Notes: generated by a model from the letters alone, not told the origin. A DNA stretch of 6,738 nucleotides from Phycisphaerales bacterium UBA1910 (GCA_002337545.1 DDGE01000054.1:8702-15439), one strand, 5' to 3'. Shown: positions 1-5,848, counted from the first letter of the stretch. Made by a program: numbers and translations.

Positions 1-380
1 GCGGAATCGAAGTAGGTTACATTCTCTTCGATTTTGCGCAGGTCCAGATCCCAGCGTGTGCCCCGGTCGCCGATGGTGCTTGTGGTGCTGGCACGCCGGA
101 GCTGCACCTGCACCTGTCCGACGCCCTTGACCGTGTCGCCCCATGGGTCCTTGAGCTCGACATGCAGGACCATGACGGCCTCGCCGTCGGCGCGTGTCTC
201 GGTGTGTGTCAGCGGGTGCACACGCATCACGGAGGGACGGAACGGGCCGGGCACGGCGAGCAGATCGTCCGTGCGGACCACCTGCTCGCGGAAGATGACC
301 GAGCCCTGGCACCCGGGGATCGAGACGATCGCCGTCAGCATCAGCAATCCCATGATGAACATTCCGCGGCGGGTCGGCAT
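1..380 (-). CDS. Predicted lipoprotein, 3' end cut by window edge
   Basis: 126 residues are visible before the reading frame runs off the left edge. The N-terminus has two arginines (MPTRRG), a hydrophobic stretch from about residue 7 to 22, and the lipobox-like sequence SIPGC with cysteine at residue 24. This is the pattern of a signal peptidase II substrate anchored in a membrane. The mature part begins QGSVIFREQV and looks beta-rich, with segments such as VMVLHVELKD and QVQVQLRR. I do not recognise a named domain. It lies 25 nt after the stop of the membrane coiled-coil gene, so it is probably cotranscribed with the virion genes. There is no clear Shine-Dalgarno sequence; the start codon (378-380) lies inside a perfect 10-bp hairpin. 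Internal ATGs at residues 7 and 10 could also serve as starts but would shorten the signal peptide. It could be a spanin-like, surface-exclusion or envelope-anchoring protein, but nothing in the sequence decides this. Confidence 0.7.
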   Translation of the reverse strand, partial: MPTRRGMFIMGLLMLTAIVSIPGCQGSVIFREQVVRTDDLLAVPGPFRPSVMRVHPLTHTETRADGEAVMVLHVELKDPWGDTVKGVGQVQVQLRRASTTSTIGDRGTRWDLDLRKIEENVTYFDS

Positions 381-399
381 ACATCTATCGTATGCCGAC
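373..399 (-). promoter_or_regulatory. Hairpin covering the lipoprotein start codon
   Basis: GTCGGCATAC at 373-382 and GTATGCCGAC at 390-399 form a perfect 10-bp inverted repeat with a 7-nt loop. On the minus-strand transcript, the AUG of the lipoprotein gene (378-380) lies in the 3' arm, so the folded RNA would hide the start. No T-run follows the stem on either strand, which argues against an intrinsic terminator. Translational control or RNA processing is an inference. Confidence 0.55.
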
Positions 400-405
400 T
401 GTCGC

Positions 406-678
406 TCACGATGCACGCCGGTCATGATGCCCGCCGATCCGCTCGATGGCGCCGATGAGTTCCCGCTGCGAGCCCTCGAGCATGGCCAGCGCCCGGGTGT
501 TCTCCCGGACGACCTCGATAAGCCCGTCCCGCTCGTCGCGCTGCTGGATAATTGCCTTGTGCGCCTCGGATATCTGACGCTCTCGATCCGCCGATGCGCG
601 CCGCTCCACCAGCCACATCCAGCAGATGAGCCCCGCGACCCCGAACTGCGTCAGTGCGCTCATGATTTCTGTGTCCAT
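406..678 (-). CDS. Small membrane-anchored coiled-coil protein, holin-like
   Basis: A 90-residue protein. A short N-terminal segment leads into one hydrophobic helix of about residues 11-24 (FGVAGLICWMWLV). After that comes a long charged helix rich in R, E and Q (VERRASADRERQISEAHKAI and onward to about residue 80), as expected for a coiled coil, and a basic tail (HHDRRAS). One N-terminal transmembrane helix followed by a coiled coil is typical of XhlA/BhlA-like phage holin accessory proteins and of other small phage membrane proteins, but I see no motif that proves the function. The ribosome binding site GAGGTA (684-689) overlaps the TGA of the gene before it, with about six bases to the ATG, so translation is likely coupled. 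Together with the lipoprotein that follows, it might be part of a lysis or envelope-interaction cassette. That is inferred from order only. Confidence 0.72.
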   Translation of the reverse strand: MDTEIMSALTQFGVAGLICWMWLVERRASADRERQISEAHKAIIQQRDERDGLIEVVRENTRALAMLEGSQRELIGAIERIGGHHDRRAS

Positions 679-687
679 CTTGTTACC

Positions 688-1068
688 TCATCCTGTGATA
701 CCGAACAACGCCTCGTAGCCGATGCTCCAGGTCCTGCCCCGATCCACCGGCCCATCCCACTCGACCCAGAACAGCTTGACACCGTTCCATGCGCGCCCGT
801 GGTGGTCCACGAGGTTGCCGCCCGAGACCTCGAAACCCGACTCCGCCGTGATCGCGTCTCGGAGCGTCCATAGCGCGCTCTCCGATCCCGCGACCAATCG
901 CCCCTTCACCGTCACGCGCAGCTCATAATCACCCGACTCGATCGTCCCCTGCACGCTCGGGTCGCCGGACAGGGCCGCGAGTGAGACGATCCTGCGTCCT
1001 TGCCTGCCGACTTCAAAGACATGCGGCCCGCTTCCGAACAGATCGTTCCCCTTGAACGAACTCCCCAT
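688..1068 (-). CDS. Hypothetical virion-type protein, 126 aa
   Basis: A 126-residue soluble protein with no signal peptide or membrane segment. Predicted beta strands alternate with glycine turns (ELRVTVKGRLV, VKLFWVEWDGPV, RTWSIGYEALFG), and the final part resembles the strand-rich ends of small phage tail or neck proteins. I cannot assign a family. The start at 1068 is fixed by an ideal Shine-Dalgarno sequence, AGGAGGTGA (1072-1080). The first base of the preceding gene's stop codon lies in that site, so the two genes are almost certainly translated together. Its position after the connector candidate and before the membrane coiled-coil gene suggests a tail-completion, tail-tube or adaptor role. 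Both this protein and its upstream neighbour contain the short sequence AWNGV, but the flanking residues do not support a paralogous pair. Confidence 0.8.
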   Translation of the reverse strand: MGSSFKGNDLFGSGPHVFEVGRQGRRIVSLAALSGDPSVQGTIESGDYELRVTVKGRLVAGSESALWTLRDAITAESGFEVSGGNLVDHHGRAWNGVKLFWVEWDGPVDRGRTWSIGYEALFGITG

Positions 1069-1079
1069 CTTTCACCTCC

Positions 1080-1478
1080 TCACGGGTTTGTGATCCGCAC
1101 CGGATCGGTCACGCCAGACTCACTCTGCGCAATCAGAACGATGCTTCGTGTTGCGCCGTAATCACTGATTTTGTTCTGCACGGATTCGATCACGCAGTCG
1201 CAGCGCAGACGGCGCCGATCGTTCTCGGTTCCGTTGCCCGCCATGAGCTCCAGCTCACCCAATCGTCCGGGGATCGGTGCCTCGAGATCATCGCCCTCGA
1301 TCTCCTGTGTCACCCTGATGAGCACCCGCTGGCGTGCCACATCGACATGCGTCGCGAAGCTGCCGGTCTCGTCGTATCCCTCGATGGTGCGCGCGGAGAG
1401 GCGGTCGATCGCGACGCGCACCACGCCGTTCCACGCATCGCCATCGAACTGCACCCGGTCTGGTCGAAGCACAATCAT
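1080..1478 (-). CDS. Hypothetical virion-type protein, 132 aa
   Basis: A 132-residue soluble, probably beta-rich protein, with strand-like stretches such as NGVVRVAIDRL, QRVLIRVTQEIEG and TRSIVLIAQSES and an acidic, turn-rich middle (GELELMAGNGTENDRRR). Two cysteines lie close together in RLRCDCVIES. I recognise no family. The ATG at 1478 is only three bases after the TGA of the connector candidate, and AAGGGGGTGA serves as ribosome binding site across that junction, so the start is well supported and coupling is likely. Its size and place, directly after the head-tail connector, fit a head-completion, tail-terminator or tail-tube subunit, but this rests on gene order alone. Confidence 0.8.
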   Translation of the reverse strand: MIVLRPDRVQFDGDAWNGVVRVAIDRLSARTIEGYDETGSFATHVDVARQRVLIRVTQEIEGDDLEAPIPGRLGELELMAGNGTENDRRRLRCDCVIESVQNKISDYGATRSIVLIAQSESGVTDPVRITNP

Positions 1479-1481
1479 CGC

Positions 1482-2117
1482 TCACCCCCTTGCCAGCACG
1501 AACGCGTTTGGGCGACGGGTGACCTCCGCGATCCCGTCGCCGTCTGTATCGATCATCGCGACTACCGATTCCCGCTCGCGCTGGTAGCGCTGGCGGTAGA
1601 GCTCTGCTCGCTGCTCGAACCGATCGTTCGCCCGTGAGGGCGCGGACGCGCCCGCGTAGATCAGGTGGAGGGTGCCGAGTGTCTCCAGGCGGTTGAGTGC
1701 GCCCGTGTTGGTGATCATCGTCTCGTCGATGCCGAAGACATGCTCGCCCTGGGCATCGATCCCGAGCATGGTCAGCACCTGCCGGTGCACGATCGATCGC
1801 TGCGCGGAGAAATCGTGCACCACCACCGTGCGTGTGTCGGCCTCGATGGGCGGCACGGCCGCGCCCAGTGCATCCGCGCGCATCAGGCTCACCGTGGCCG
1901 TCGTCGCGCTGTCCACGCTCACCACTTCCAGGGTGATCCCATCGAACAGCACCGCATGCCCCGCTTCGATCCCCGCGTCCACGAATGAACCGGTCTCGAT
2001 GGTCAACTGTGTGCCGCTGATCCCGCCGATCACCGACAGCCGACGCTGACCCGCCCACCCCACATCGCGCATCAGCCCCGGCTCGTGCACGACCAGATCT
2101 CGATCCTTTGAAAACAT
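1482..2117 (-). CDS. Putative head-tail connector / neck protein
   Basis: A 211-residue protein from the ATG at 2117. An upstream in-frame GTG at 2144 is possible but has no ribosome binding site, whereas AAAGGCGGAG lies just before 2117. The N-terminal half is beta-rich (QLTIETGSFVDAGIEAGHAV, GITLEVVSVD). The C-terminal half is helical: ALNRLETLGTLHLIYAGASA, then a charged segment RANDRFEQRAELYRQRYQRE, then IDTDGDGIAEVTRR near the end. The helical part, in which a subunit of roughly this size follows the capsid gene, resembles phage head-tail adaptors, so I call it a connector by similarity of layout and position. The DTDGDG sequence (aspartates at residues 190, 192 and 194) looks like a calcium-binding loop of EF-hand or dockerin type, but only one copy is present. 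The gene is separated from the capsid gene by a 210-base hairpin-rich spacer and coupled to the next gene by a three-base gap. Confidence 0.7.
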   Translation of the reverse strand: MFSKDRDLVVHEPGLMRDVGWAGQRRLSVIGGISGTQLTIETGSFVDAGIEAGHAVLFDGITLEVVSVDSATTATVSLMRADALGAAVPPIEADTRTVVVHDFSAQRSIVHRQVLTMLGIDAQGEHVFGIDETMITNTGALNRLETLGTLHLIYAGASAPSRANDRFEQRAELYRQRYQRERESVVAMIDTDGDGIAEVTRRPNAFVLARG

Positions 2118-2130
2118 CGTCTCCGCCTTT
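2118..2130 (-). promoter_or_regulatory. Ribosome binding site deciding the connector start
   Basis: On the minus strand AAAGGCGGAG precedes ACG and the ATG at 2117. AAAGG lies eight bases and GGAG three bases before the start. Nothing comparable precedes the alternative GTG at 2144, so the shorter form is preferred. Confidence 0.55.
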
Positions 2131-2169
2131 CCACTCAGAACCACTTACTTGAGAACAGTCTCTTTGAAT

Positions 2170-2200
2170 GGCCCGGGCGGGCACCCCTCCCGCCCGGGCC
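2170..2200 (-). terminator. Strong GC hairpin after the capsid gene, possible partial terminator
   Basis: GGCCCGGGCGGG (2170-2181) and CCCGCCCGGGCC (2189-2200) form a perfect 12-bp stem with a 7-nt loop. On the minus-strand transcript it is followed by ATTCAAAGAG rather than a T-run, so it is not a classical intrinsic terminator. It lies in the spacer between the capsid and connector genes. It may attenuate read-through, protect the 3' end of the capsid message from exonucleases, or mark a processing point. Confidence 0.5.
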
Positions 2201-2208
2201 GCGAGCCC

Positions 2209-2316
2209 CAGCGCCCCCGCTGAAACCCCGCGTTTGGTTGCCGGCCTTTCGGTCGGCTTGTTTCATCTCATCCGGGTGTGCGGCAGGCCCCCTCCGCCTC
2301 TCCATCAGGACGGAGG
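2209..2316 (-). other. Cluster of three further small hairpins in the capsid-connector spacer
   Basis: Three additional stem-loops lie between the capsid stop codon and the strong hairpin. CCTCCG (2291-2296) pairs with CGGAGG (2311-2316), with an inner TCC/GGA helix around an ATCA loop. GCCGGCC (2240-2246) faces GGTCGGC (2251-2257), which on the transcript gives a GAAA tetraloop with one A-C mismatch. CAGCG (2209-2213) pairs with CGCTG (2218-2222). No open reading frame with a ribosome binding site fits here, so the stretch is best read as structured 3' untranslated or intercistronic RNA. Confidence 0.45.
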
Positions 2317-2327
2317 AGGAGAACCCA

Positions 2328-3503
2328 TTACACCGCCAGACCCGAGATCACGCCGTGCGCGTTTTCGTTCTTGAACTCCAGCGTGTACTCGCCGAGCACC
2401 TGCCCGCTGATGGAATCGCCCGTGGCCGCGAGCGGCTTGTACTGAAAGCTGCGTCCCTGCATGGGCATGACGCTGATGCGTGACGAGTCGAGCAGCAGGA
2501 CGCTGTCGGTTGGCACCCAACGGCTCATGATGACGCGGCACACGCCGAAATCACTCTCGTAGACGCTGATCATGTCCGAGAAGACTTGGTCGTCGGGCAG
2601 GTATGCGCGGCTGCCGCTGGCGAAGGAGTTGATGCGTCGCTTCTGCGCGCCGCCGACGACGATGGTGTCGATGTTCCCGCTGCTCTGTTCCCAGACGGAC
2701 TTGAGCGCGGCGTTGAGCACCGCCTCGTTGAGCTGGTCGGTGCCCGCGCCGTCGCCGTCGGGGATGCCGTCCATGCCCGGCATGAACATGTTTGTCTGGA
2801 TGGAGTGGAGGATGCCGTTCATCGATCGGCGCACCGTGCCCGATCCCTGCCCGTCGCTTGCTGGGGCGACGCCGTTGATGACGCAGTTCTCCAGGTCGCG
2901 GAGCAGCTCGCGCATGCGTTCCTGCTTCTGGTAGTCGACCTCGTCGGCGACGCCGTAGGAGCGGCTCGCCTGCATGGACCCGGACACATCTATCCCGGCG
3001 GTGAAGATCTGTGTGAAGTTGCTCCTGCGTACCCGGTTGGTGAAGCGTGCCTCGGGCGCGACATCGCCCTCGAGCGCGGCGTTGCCGATGATGGTCAGCT
3101 TCATGTCGTCGCTGAGGGTTGCCGCGGTTGTGGCGCCGTAGCCGCGGACCAGCGCGATCTGATCCGACGCGGTGACGACGGCGACGACCATCGCGACCTC
3201 GCCGGATTCGCCGGGACGGATGAGATCACCCTCGCGGAAGACGCTCGCGTCGTCGACGGTGATGGTGCTCGCCGCCTGCGGGCTTGGCGTGAAGCTGGAC
3301 TGGTTGATCTGTCCGCTGTTTGGCAGCAGCGCGTCCTCGATCCATTCGTGGACCGTGGACATGGCTGCGCGTTTCGCATCACCGAGGTGATCGAGCAGCG
3401 GTGTCTCGTGCGGGCTGACGATCCCGATGATGTCGCTGACATCTTCGACCAGTTCCGGGAGCTGCGCCCCTGCTGAGTATGTTGCTTTCCCTGTGAATGC
3501 CAT
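2328..3503 (-). CDS. Major capsid protein, SU10/DUF5309-like (HK97 fold expected)
   Basis: A 391-residue shell protein, from the ATG at 3503 preceded by GGGAGG; an in-frame TTG 18 bases further upstream lacks such a site. The N-terminal part has the order expected of the SU10-like family: a helix VEDVSDIIGIVSP, then ETPLLDHLG, then the linker STVHEWIEDALLP at about residues 49-61, followed by an acidic beta region (TITVDDASVFREGDLI) and a long helix with YQKQERMRELLRDLENCVIN. The C-terminal half has NIDTIVVGGAQKRRINSF, then VPTDSVLLLDSSRISVMPMQ and the closing strand LGEYTLEFKNENAHG. These proteins usually adopt the HK97 fold and assemble into the icosahedral head. Length is normal for the family. 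It follows the scaffold candidate by 60 bases and is followed by the structured spacer, as expected for the most highly expressed gene. No maturation protease is visible nearby. Confidence 0.88.
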   Translation of the reverse strand: MAFTGKATYSAGAQLPELVEDVSDIIGIVSPHETPLLDHLGDAKRAAMSTVHEWIEDALLPNSGQINQSSFTPSPQAASTITVDDASVFREGDLIRPGESGEVAMVVAVVTASDQIALVRGYGATTAATLSDDMKLTIIGNAALEGDVAPEARFTNRVRRSNFTQIFTAGIDVSGSMQASRSYGVADEVDYQKQERMRELLRDLENCVINGVAPASDGQGSGTVRRSMNGILHSIQTNMFMPGMDGIPDGDGAGTDQLNEAVLNAALKSVWEQSSGNIDTIVVGGAQKRRINSFASGSRAYLPDDQVFSDMISVYESDFGVCRVIMSRWVPTDSVLLLDSSRISVMPMQGRSFQYKPLAATGDSISGQVLGEYTLEFKNENAHGVISGLAV

Positions 3504-3507
3504 GTTT

Positions 3508-3513
3508 CCTCCC
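3508..3513 (-). promoter_or_regulatory. Ribosome binding site of the capsid gene
   Basis: GGGAGG on the minus strand, four bases before the ATG at 3503. It selects this start over the in-frame TTG at 3521. Confidence 0.7.
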
Positions 3514-3563
3514 AATCTCAATGACCTGTTTCAAACCGTTTGTGTGTGAGCCGTCCTGCGTGT

Positions 3564-4079
3564 TCATTCCGCGCGCCGGGCGCGCAGGTAGCGGAGCAGT
3601 TCGCTGCGATCGCCGCTGTTGCGTGCCGTGTGGGCCATCGCGCCCAGCGTTTCATCCGCGCTCGCCCGCGGCGATGGGGACATGGAGACCCCGGCGCTGG
3701 GCGGGCGTTTTCCGCAGCCGAACAGGAACGGCTTGCGATCGCACAGTTCCCGGACCGCCGTTGCCACATCGGGCTCGTCCATCTCCGCGATGACCGCCTC
3801 GGTCAGCAAGCGCGCCGTCTCCAGATCCACCGCCTTCGCGGCTGTCAGCTCCCGGTCGATCTCGCTGCGCCGCTCGGTGTGCACGAGTGATTCCCGCGCC
3901 TGCGTGAGCGCCGTTTCGAGCTCGGCGATCTCGAGCCGCAGCGCTTCGATCTGCTCTTCCGCTTCTTCCGCTCGTGCTTTCCATATCACCTCCTCGTTCA
4001 CGGCGATTTCGTGTGTTTCCACGCTCGCCTCGCCGCCGCCGTCCAGGTTGTTCGCGCCTCCCGCGCCCGCTTTGCTCAT
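3564..4079 (-). CDS. Putative capsid scaffolding protein
   Basis: A 171-residue protein from the ATG at 4079, preceded by AAAGGAGA. The frame is open further upstream but only inside the portal gene. A glycine-rich N-terminus (SKAGAGGANNLDGGGEASVE) leads into a long heptad-like helix from about residue 27 to 80 (KARAEEAEEQIEALRLEIAE and onward), then a second helical part (ARLLTEAVIAEMDEPDVATA) around a hydrophobic core. After a proline- and serine-rich linker comes a basic C-terminal helix, GDRSELLRYLRARRAE. This architecture, an extended coiled coil with a short basic C-terminal helix that could bind the capsid protein, fits a phage scaffold, and the position between portal and major capsid genes is the classic one. 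There is no clear protease catalytic motif, so I do not call it a protease-scaffold fusion. The portal stop lies 17 bases upstream. Confidence 0.75.
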   Translation of the reverse strand: MSKAGAGGANNLDGGGEASVETHEIAVNEEVIWKARAEEAEEQIEALRLEIAELETALTQARESLVHTERRSEIDRELTAAKAVDLETARLLTEAVIAEMDEPDVATAVRELCDRKPFLFGCGKRPPSAGVSMSPSPRASADETLGAMAHTARNSGDRSELLRYLRARRAE

Positions 4080-4096
4080 TGCTCTTCTCCTTTCGC

Positions 4097-5608
4097 TTAG
4101 ACCACGCCCGGGTCGTTCTCGCTGTACCCGAGCTCGTCGAGCACCCGCTGTTCGTCTACGCCAAGCTCGAGCTTGGCACGCCCCGCGGCGATCACGGACT
4201 CCTCGTCCACGACCGGCATCGGGCTCCACACCACGCGCACACCGCGGTCCTTTGGATCTGTCCTGAGCACACCCGCGGCGTTGAGGTAGTCGAGCACCAG
4301 CGTGCTGGCCTGCTCGATGCCGCGCCCGTATGTCACACGCTTGCGCATGGTCTTGGCGATCAGCCCCATGAGCGTGACGCGGAGCGCGTTGGCGCTGCTC
4401 AGGTTGCCGAGCTTGGCACGCACGACGCCGCCGGCGACGGGGGGTACACCGCTGATCTTGTCCATCGCCTCGCGGATCTCGCCGATGTGGGCTTCCTCGC
4501 TGGGGCTGTTGGCGTCGCCGCCGAAGCTGGTGATGCTCGCGTCCGGGTTGTCGGTGCTCCAGACCATGCCGGGATTGACGCTGGTTCCTCGGAACCCGTC
4601 GATGCCCTTGGCGAGGTACATCTTGAAGCTCTGCATGGTGACGCGGCTGGCGCGGTCGCTCAGGCGTGTGTTGAGCTCGTCCTGCAACCCCACCAGCCCC
4701 TCGACTTCACCGATCCCCTCGTAGACGAACGGCTGGCTCATGTTCTGGATGTGCACGACGGGCAGCACGCCCGGGAGCAGTGACCATGACCCCTTCGCAG
4801 AAACCTCTGCCCCCTCGACTCGCAGCCACCCGTCCGGCGTGAACACCTCGCTGATGCCGGTGTCGCTGGGTGTCGGGTGGTTTCGCGTTGTGCGTCGCTC
4901 GCTGCGGAGTCGGTCCAGCCAACCCCGCCGCGCCGCCTCGCGTGCAGGGGCGGGTTCCGCTGCGTCCGCGCCGGCGATGTGCAGCGCGTAGAGTTCGATG
5001 TCGCGATAGTCCGTATCGCTGAGCACGGCCACGCCCCGGCGGGCGTCGATGGGCTCGATGGAGACCCATCGCTCCGCGTCTGCAGGGCGCGAGGCGATCA
5101 GGGCTTGCTCGTCCACGCGTACGAGCAGGTCGACATGCCCGAAGACATGCCCGAGCGTTGCCAGATCCTGCAGCATGGCGATCCCGCCGCTGCCCTCCCA
5201 CACGCGTTCGAGCGTGTCTTCTATTTCTTCTTTCGTGTCCTCATCGGTGGCGAGTGATTCGATGCGGATGGGCGAGCCGAACATGAAGTCGACCATGGCG
5301 GCGATGCGCCATCCGATGTCGTTCTCGATGACGACCTCTTTTCGCCCGTGCTCGTCGCCGCTTGTTCCGTTCCCCACGATTCTGGCGGGGAGCCCGATTT
5401 CCTGTGCGGATCGGTACCAGCCGCGCGTTGTTCCCCGCGGGGTTTGAGCAGCGCCCGATGCGCGGACCAGCTCAATCGGATTTCGGTAGTACGCCCAGAG
5501 TTTTTCGTAGCGAGGCTTCGAACGGTGCGCGTGCGCCCCGATCGCCTCCCTCGCCCTCAACCAGTCTTGATTCGCGTCACCGTTGATCGTCATGAGCTGA
5601 TCCGTCAT
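4097..5608 (-). CDS. Phage portal protein, SPP1 gp6-like
   Basis: A 503-residue protein that would form the dodecameric ring at one capsid vertex, through which DNA enters and leaves. The N-terminal helical part contains PRYEKLWAYYRNPIELV, as in gp6-like portals, followed by NDIGWRIAAMVDFMFGSPIR. The middle has a beta-rich wing region (VDLLVRVDEQALIASRP, WVSIEPIDARRGVAVLS). The long-helix part includes EVEGLVGLQDELNTRLSDRA with FKMYLAKGIDG, then SGVPPVAGG and the C-terminal stem helices, ending ELGYSENDPGVV. The length is typical for the family. The ATG at 5608 is chosen because GAGGAGGAGG lies eight bases upstream; an upstream in-frame ATG at 5692 has no such site and would begin inside the operator region. 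It heads the virion operon, which is unusual because a terminase large subunit gene commonly precedes it; none is visible here. Confidence 0.87.
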   Translation of the reverse strand: MTDQLMTINGDANQDWLRAREAIGAHAHRSKPRYEKLWAYYRNPIELVRASGAAQTPRGTTRGWYRSAQEIGLPARIVGNGTSGDEHGRKEVVIENDIGWRIAAMVDFMFGSPIRIESLATDEDTKEEIEDTLERVWEGSGGIAMLQDLATLGHVFGHVDLLVRVDEQALIASRPADAERWVSIEPIDARRGVAVLSDTDYRDIELYALHIAGADAAEPAPAREAARRGWLDRLRSERRTTRNHPTPSDTGISEVFTPDGWLRVEGAEVSAKGSWSLLPGVLPVVHIQNMSQPFVYEGIGEVEGLVGLQDELNTRLSDRASRVTMQSFKMYLAKGIDGFRGTSVNPGMVWSTDNPDASITSFGGDANSPSEEAHIGEIREAMDKISGVPPVAGGVVRAKLGNLSSANALRVTLMGLIAKTMRKRVTYGRGIEQASTLVLDYLNAAGVLRTDPKDRGVRVVWSPMPVVDEESVIAAGRAKLELGVDEQRVLDELGYSENDPGVV

Positions 5609-5616
5609 CGAGCTTG

Positions 5617-5626
5617 CCTCCTCCTC
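5617..5626 (-). promoter_or_regulatory. Ribosome binding site of the portal gene
   Basis: GAGGAGGAGG, a repeated anti-Shine-Dalgarno match, eight bases before the ATG at 5608. It decides the start of the first gene of the virion operon. Confidence 0.75.
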
Positions 5627-5679
5627 ACCCGGCGTGTCACTTGTGTCGCACGCCCTCACCAACACCCGCCCCGACCCGA

Positions 5680-5693
5680 TTTGTGCGCACAAA
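5680..5693. promoter_or_regulatory. Palindromic operator-like site, proximal copy
   Basis: TTTGTGCGCACAAA is a perfect 14-bp palindrome, 71 bases upstream of the portal ATG. It is identical to the distal copy at 5794-5807, and the identity extends to 18 bases (5676-5693) with CCGA in front. A perfect twofold-symmetric site repeated in a control region is the usual signature of a dimeric DNA-binding regulator. The regulator is not in the window. Confidence 0.65.
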
Positions 5694-5736
5694 GCCGGTC
5701 ACTGCAAGCCCCCCTCCGATCAGCTAAACCCATGCC

Positions 5737-5763
5737 GGATAACGCGATAAAAAAAATGTTCAA
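5737..5763 (-). promoter_or_regulatory. Candidate promoter of the virion operon
   Basis: On the minus strand TTGAAC (5758-5763) is a -35-like element. After a 15-base spacer holding eight consecutive T residues comes TTATCC (5737-5742), or TATCCG one base on with a 16-base spacer. The match to consensus is modest and the spacer short. The site is supported mainly by position: after a terminator, in the only AT-rich patch, and between two identical palindromes. Confidence 0.35.
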
Positions 5764-5793
5764 AATCTCGAAGAGCGCGCGCGCCGCGACCGA

Positions 5794-5807
5794 TTTGTGC
5801 GCACAAA
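5794..5807. promoter_or_regulatory. Palindromic operator-like site, distal copy
   Basis: A second perfect TTTGTGCGCACAAA, upstream of the candidate promoter and 17 bases past the T-run of the preceding terminator. Its distance from the proximal copy is 114 bp, close to 11 helical turns, so the two sites would lie on nearly the same face of the DNA. Confidence 0.65.
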
Positions 5808-5824
5808 CCGTGAGATGCGCGCAG

Positions 5825-5848
5825 AAAAACACGGGCACGAAGCCCGTG
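5825..5848 (-). terminator. Intrinsic terminator of the small hypothetical gene
   Basis: CACGGGC (5830-5836) and GCCCGTG (5842-5848) form a perfect 7-bp stem with a 5-base loop, read on the minus strand as TTCGT, followed directly by five T residues. It lies 28 bases after the stop of the small gene and separates it from the virion operon, which therefore needs its own promoter. Confidence 0.88.

Noticed and set aside
34..873. Long plus-strand open frame of 279 codons
   Set aside because: It lies opposite four well-supported minus-strand genes with ribosome binding sites, has a composition dominated by R, S, P and T, and resembles no family. It is a by-product of high GC content.
1080..1478. 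Paralogy between the two small proteins at 1080-1478 and 688-1068
   Set aside because: They share only AWNGV; the sequence around it does not align convincingly by eye.
1288..2184. Minus-strand frame of 298 codons overlapping the connector candidate
   Set aside because: The protein is rich in R, G, A and D with no recognisable features, and it overlaps two genes that have proper starts and spacing.
2181..2230. G-quadruplex on the minus-strand transcript
   Set aside because: Several G-runs are present but one loop would be about ten bases, and competing strong hairpins use the same bases. GC-rich sequence gives such patterns by chance.
2586..3476. Plus-strand open frame of 296 codons opposite the capsid gene
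   Set aside because: It is an antisense shadow of a recognisable capsid gene, and no ribosome binding site supports it.
5609..5692. N-terminal extension of the portal to an ATG at 5692
   Set aside because: The extension begins inside the palindromic site and lacks a ribosome binding site, while the ATG at 5608 has an excellent one and gives the usual portal N-terminus.
5676..5807. The 18-base direct repeat as attL/attR of a prophage or as a target duplication
   Set aside because: Only 114 bp lie between the copies, with no mobile gene inside, and each copy is itself a perfect palindrome, which fits operators better.
5656..5838. Small minus-strand frame of 60 codons in the control region, with a repeated CAHKS peptide
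   Set aside because: It would start with GTG inside the terminator stem and has no ribosome binding site. The peptide repeat is merely the translation of the two palindromes.
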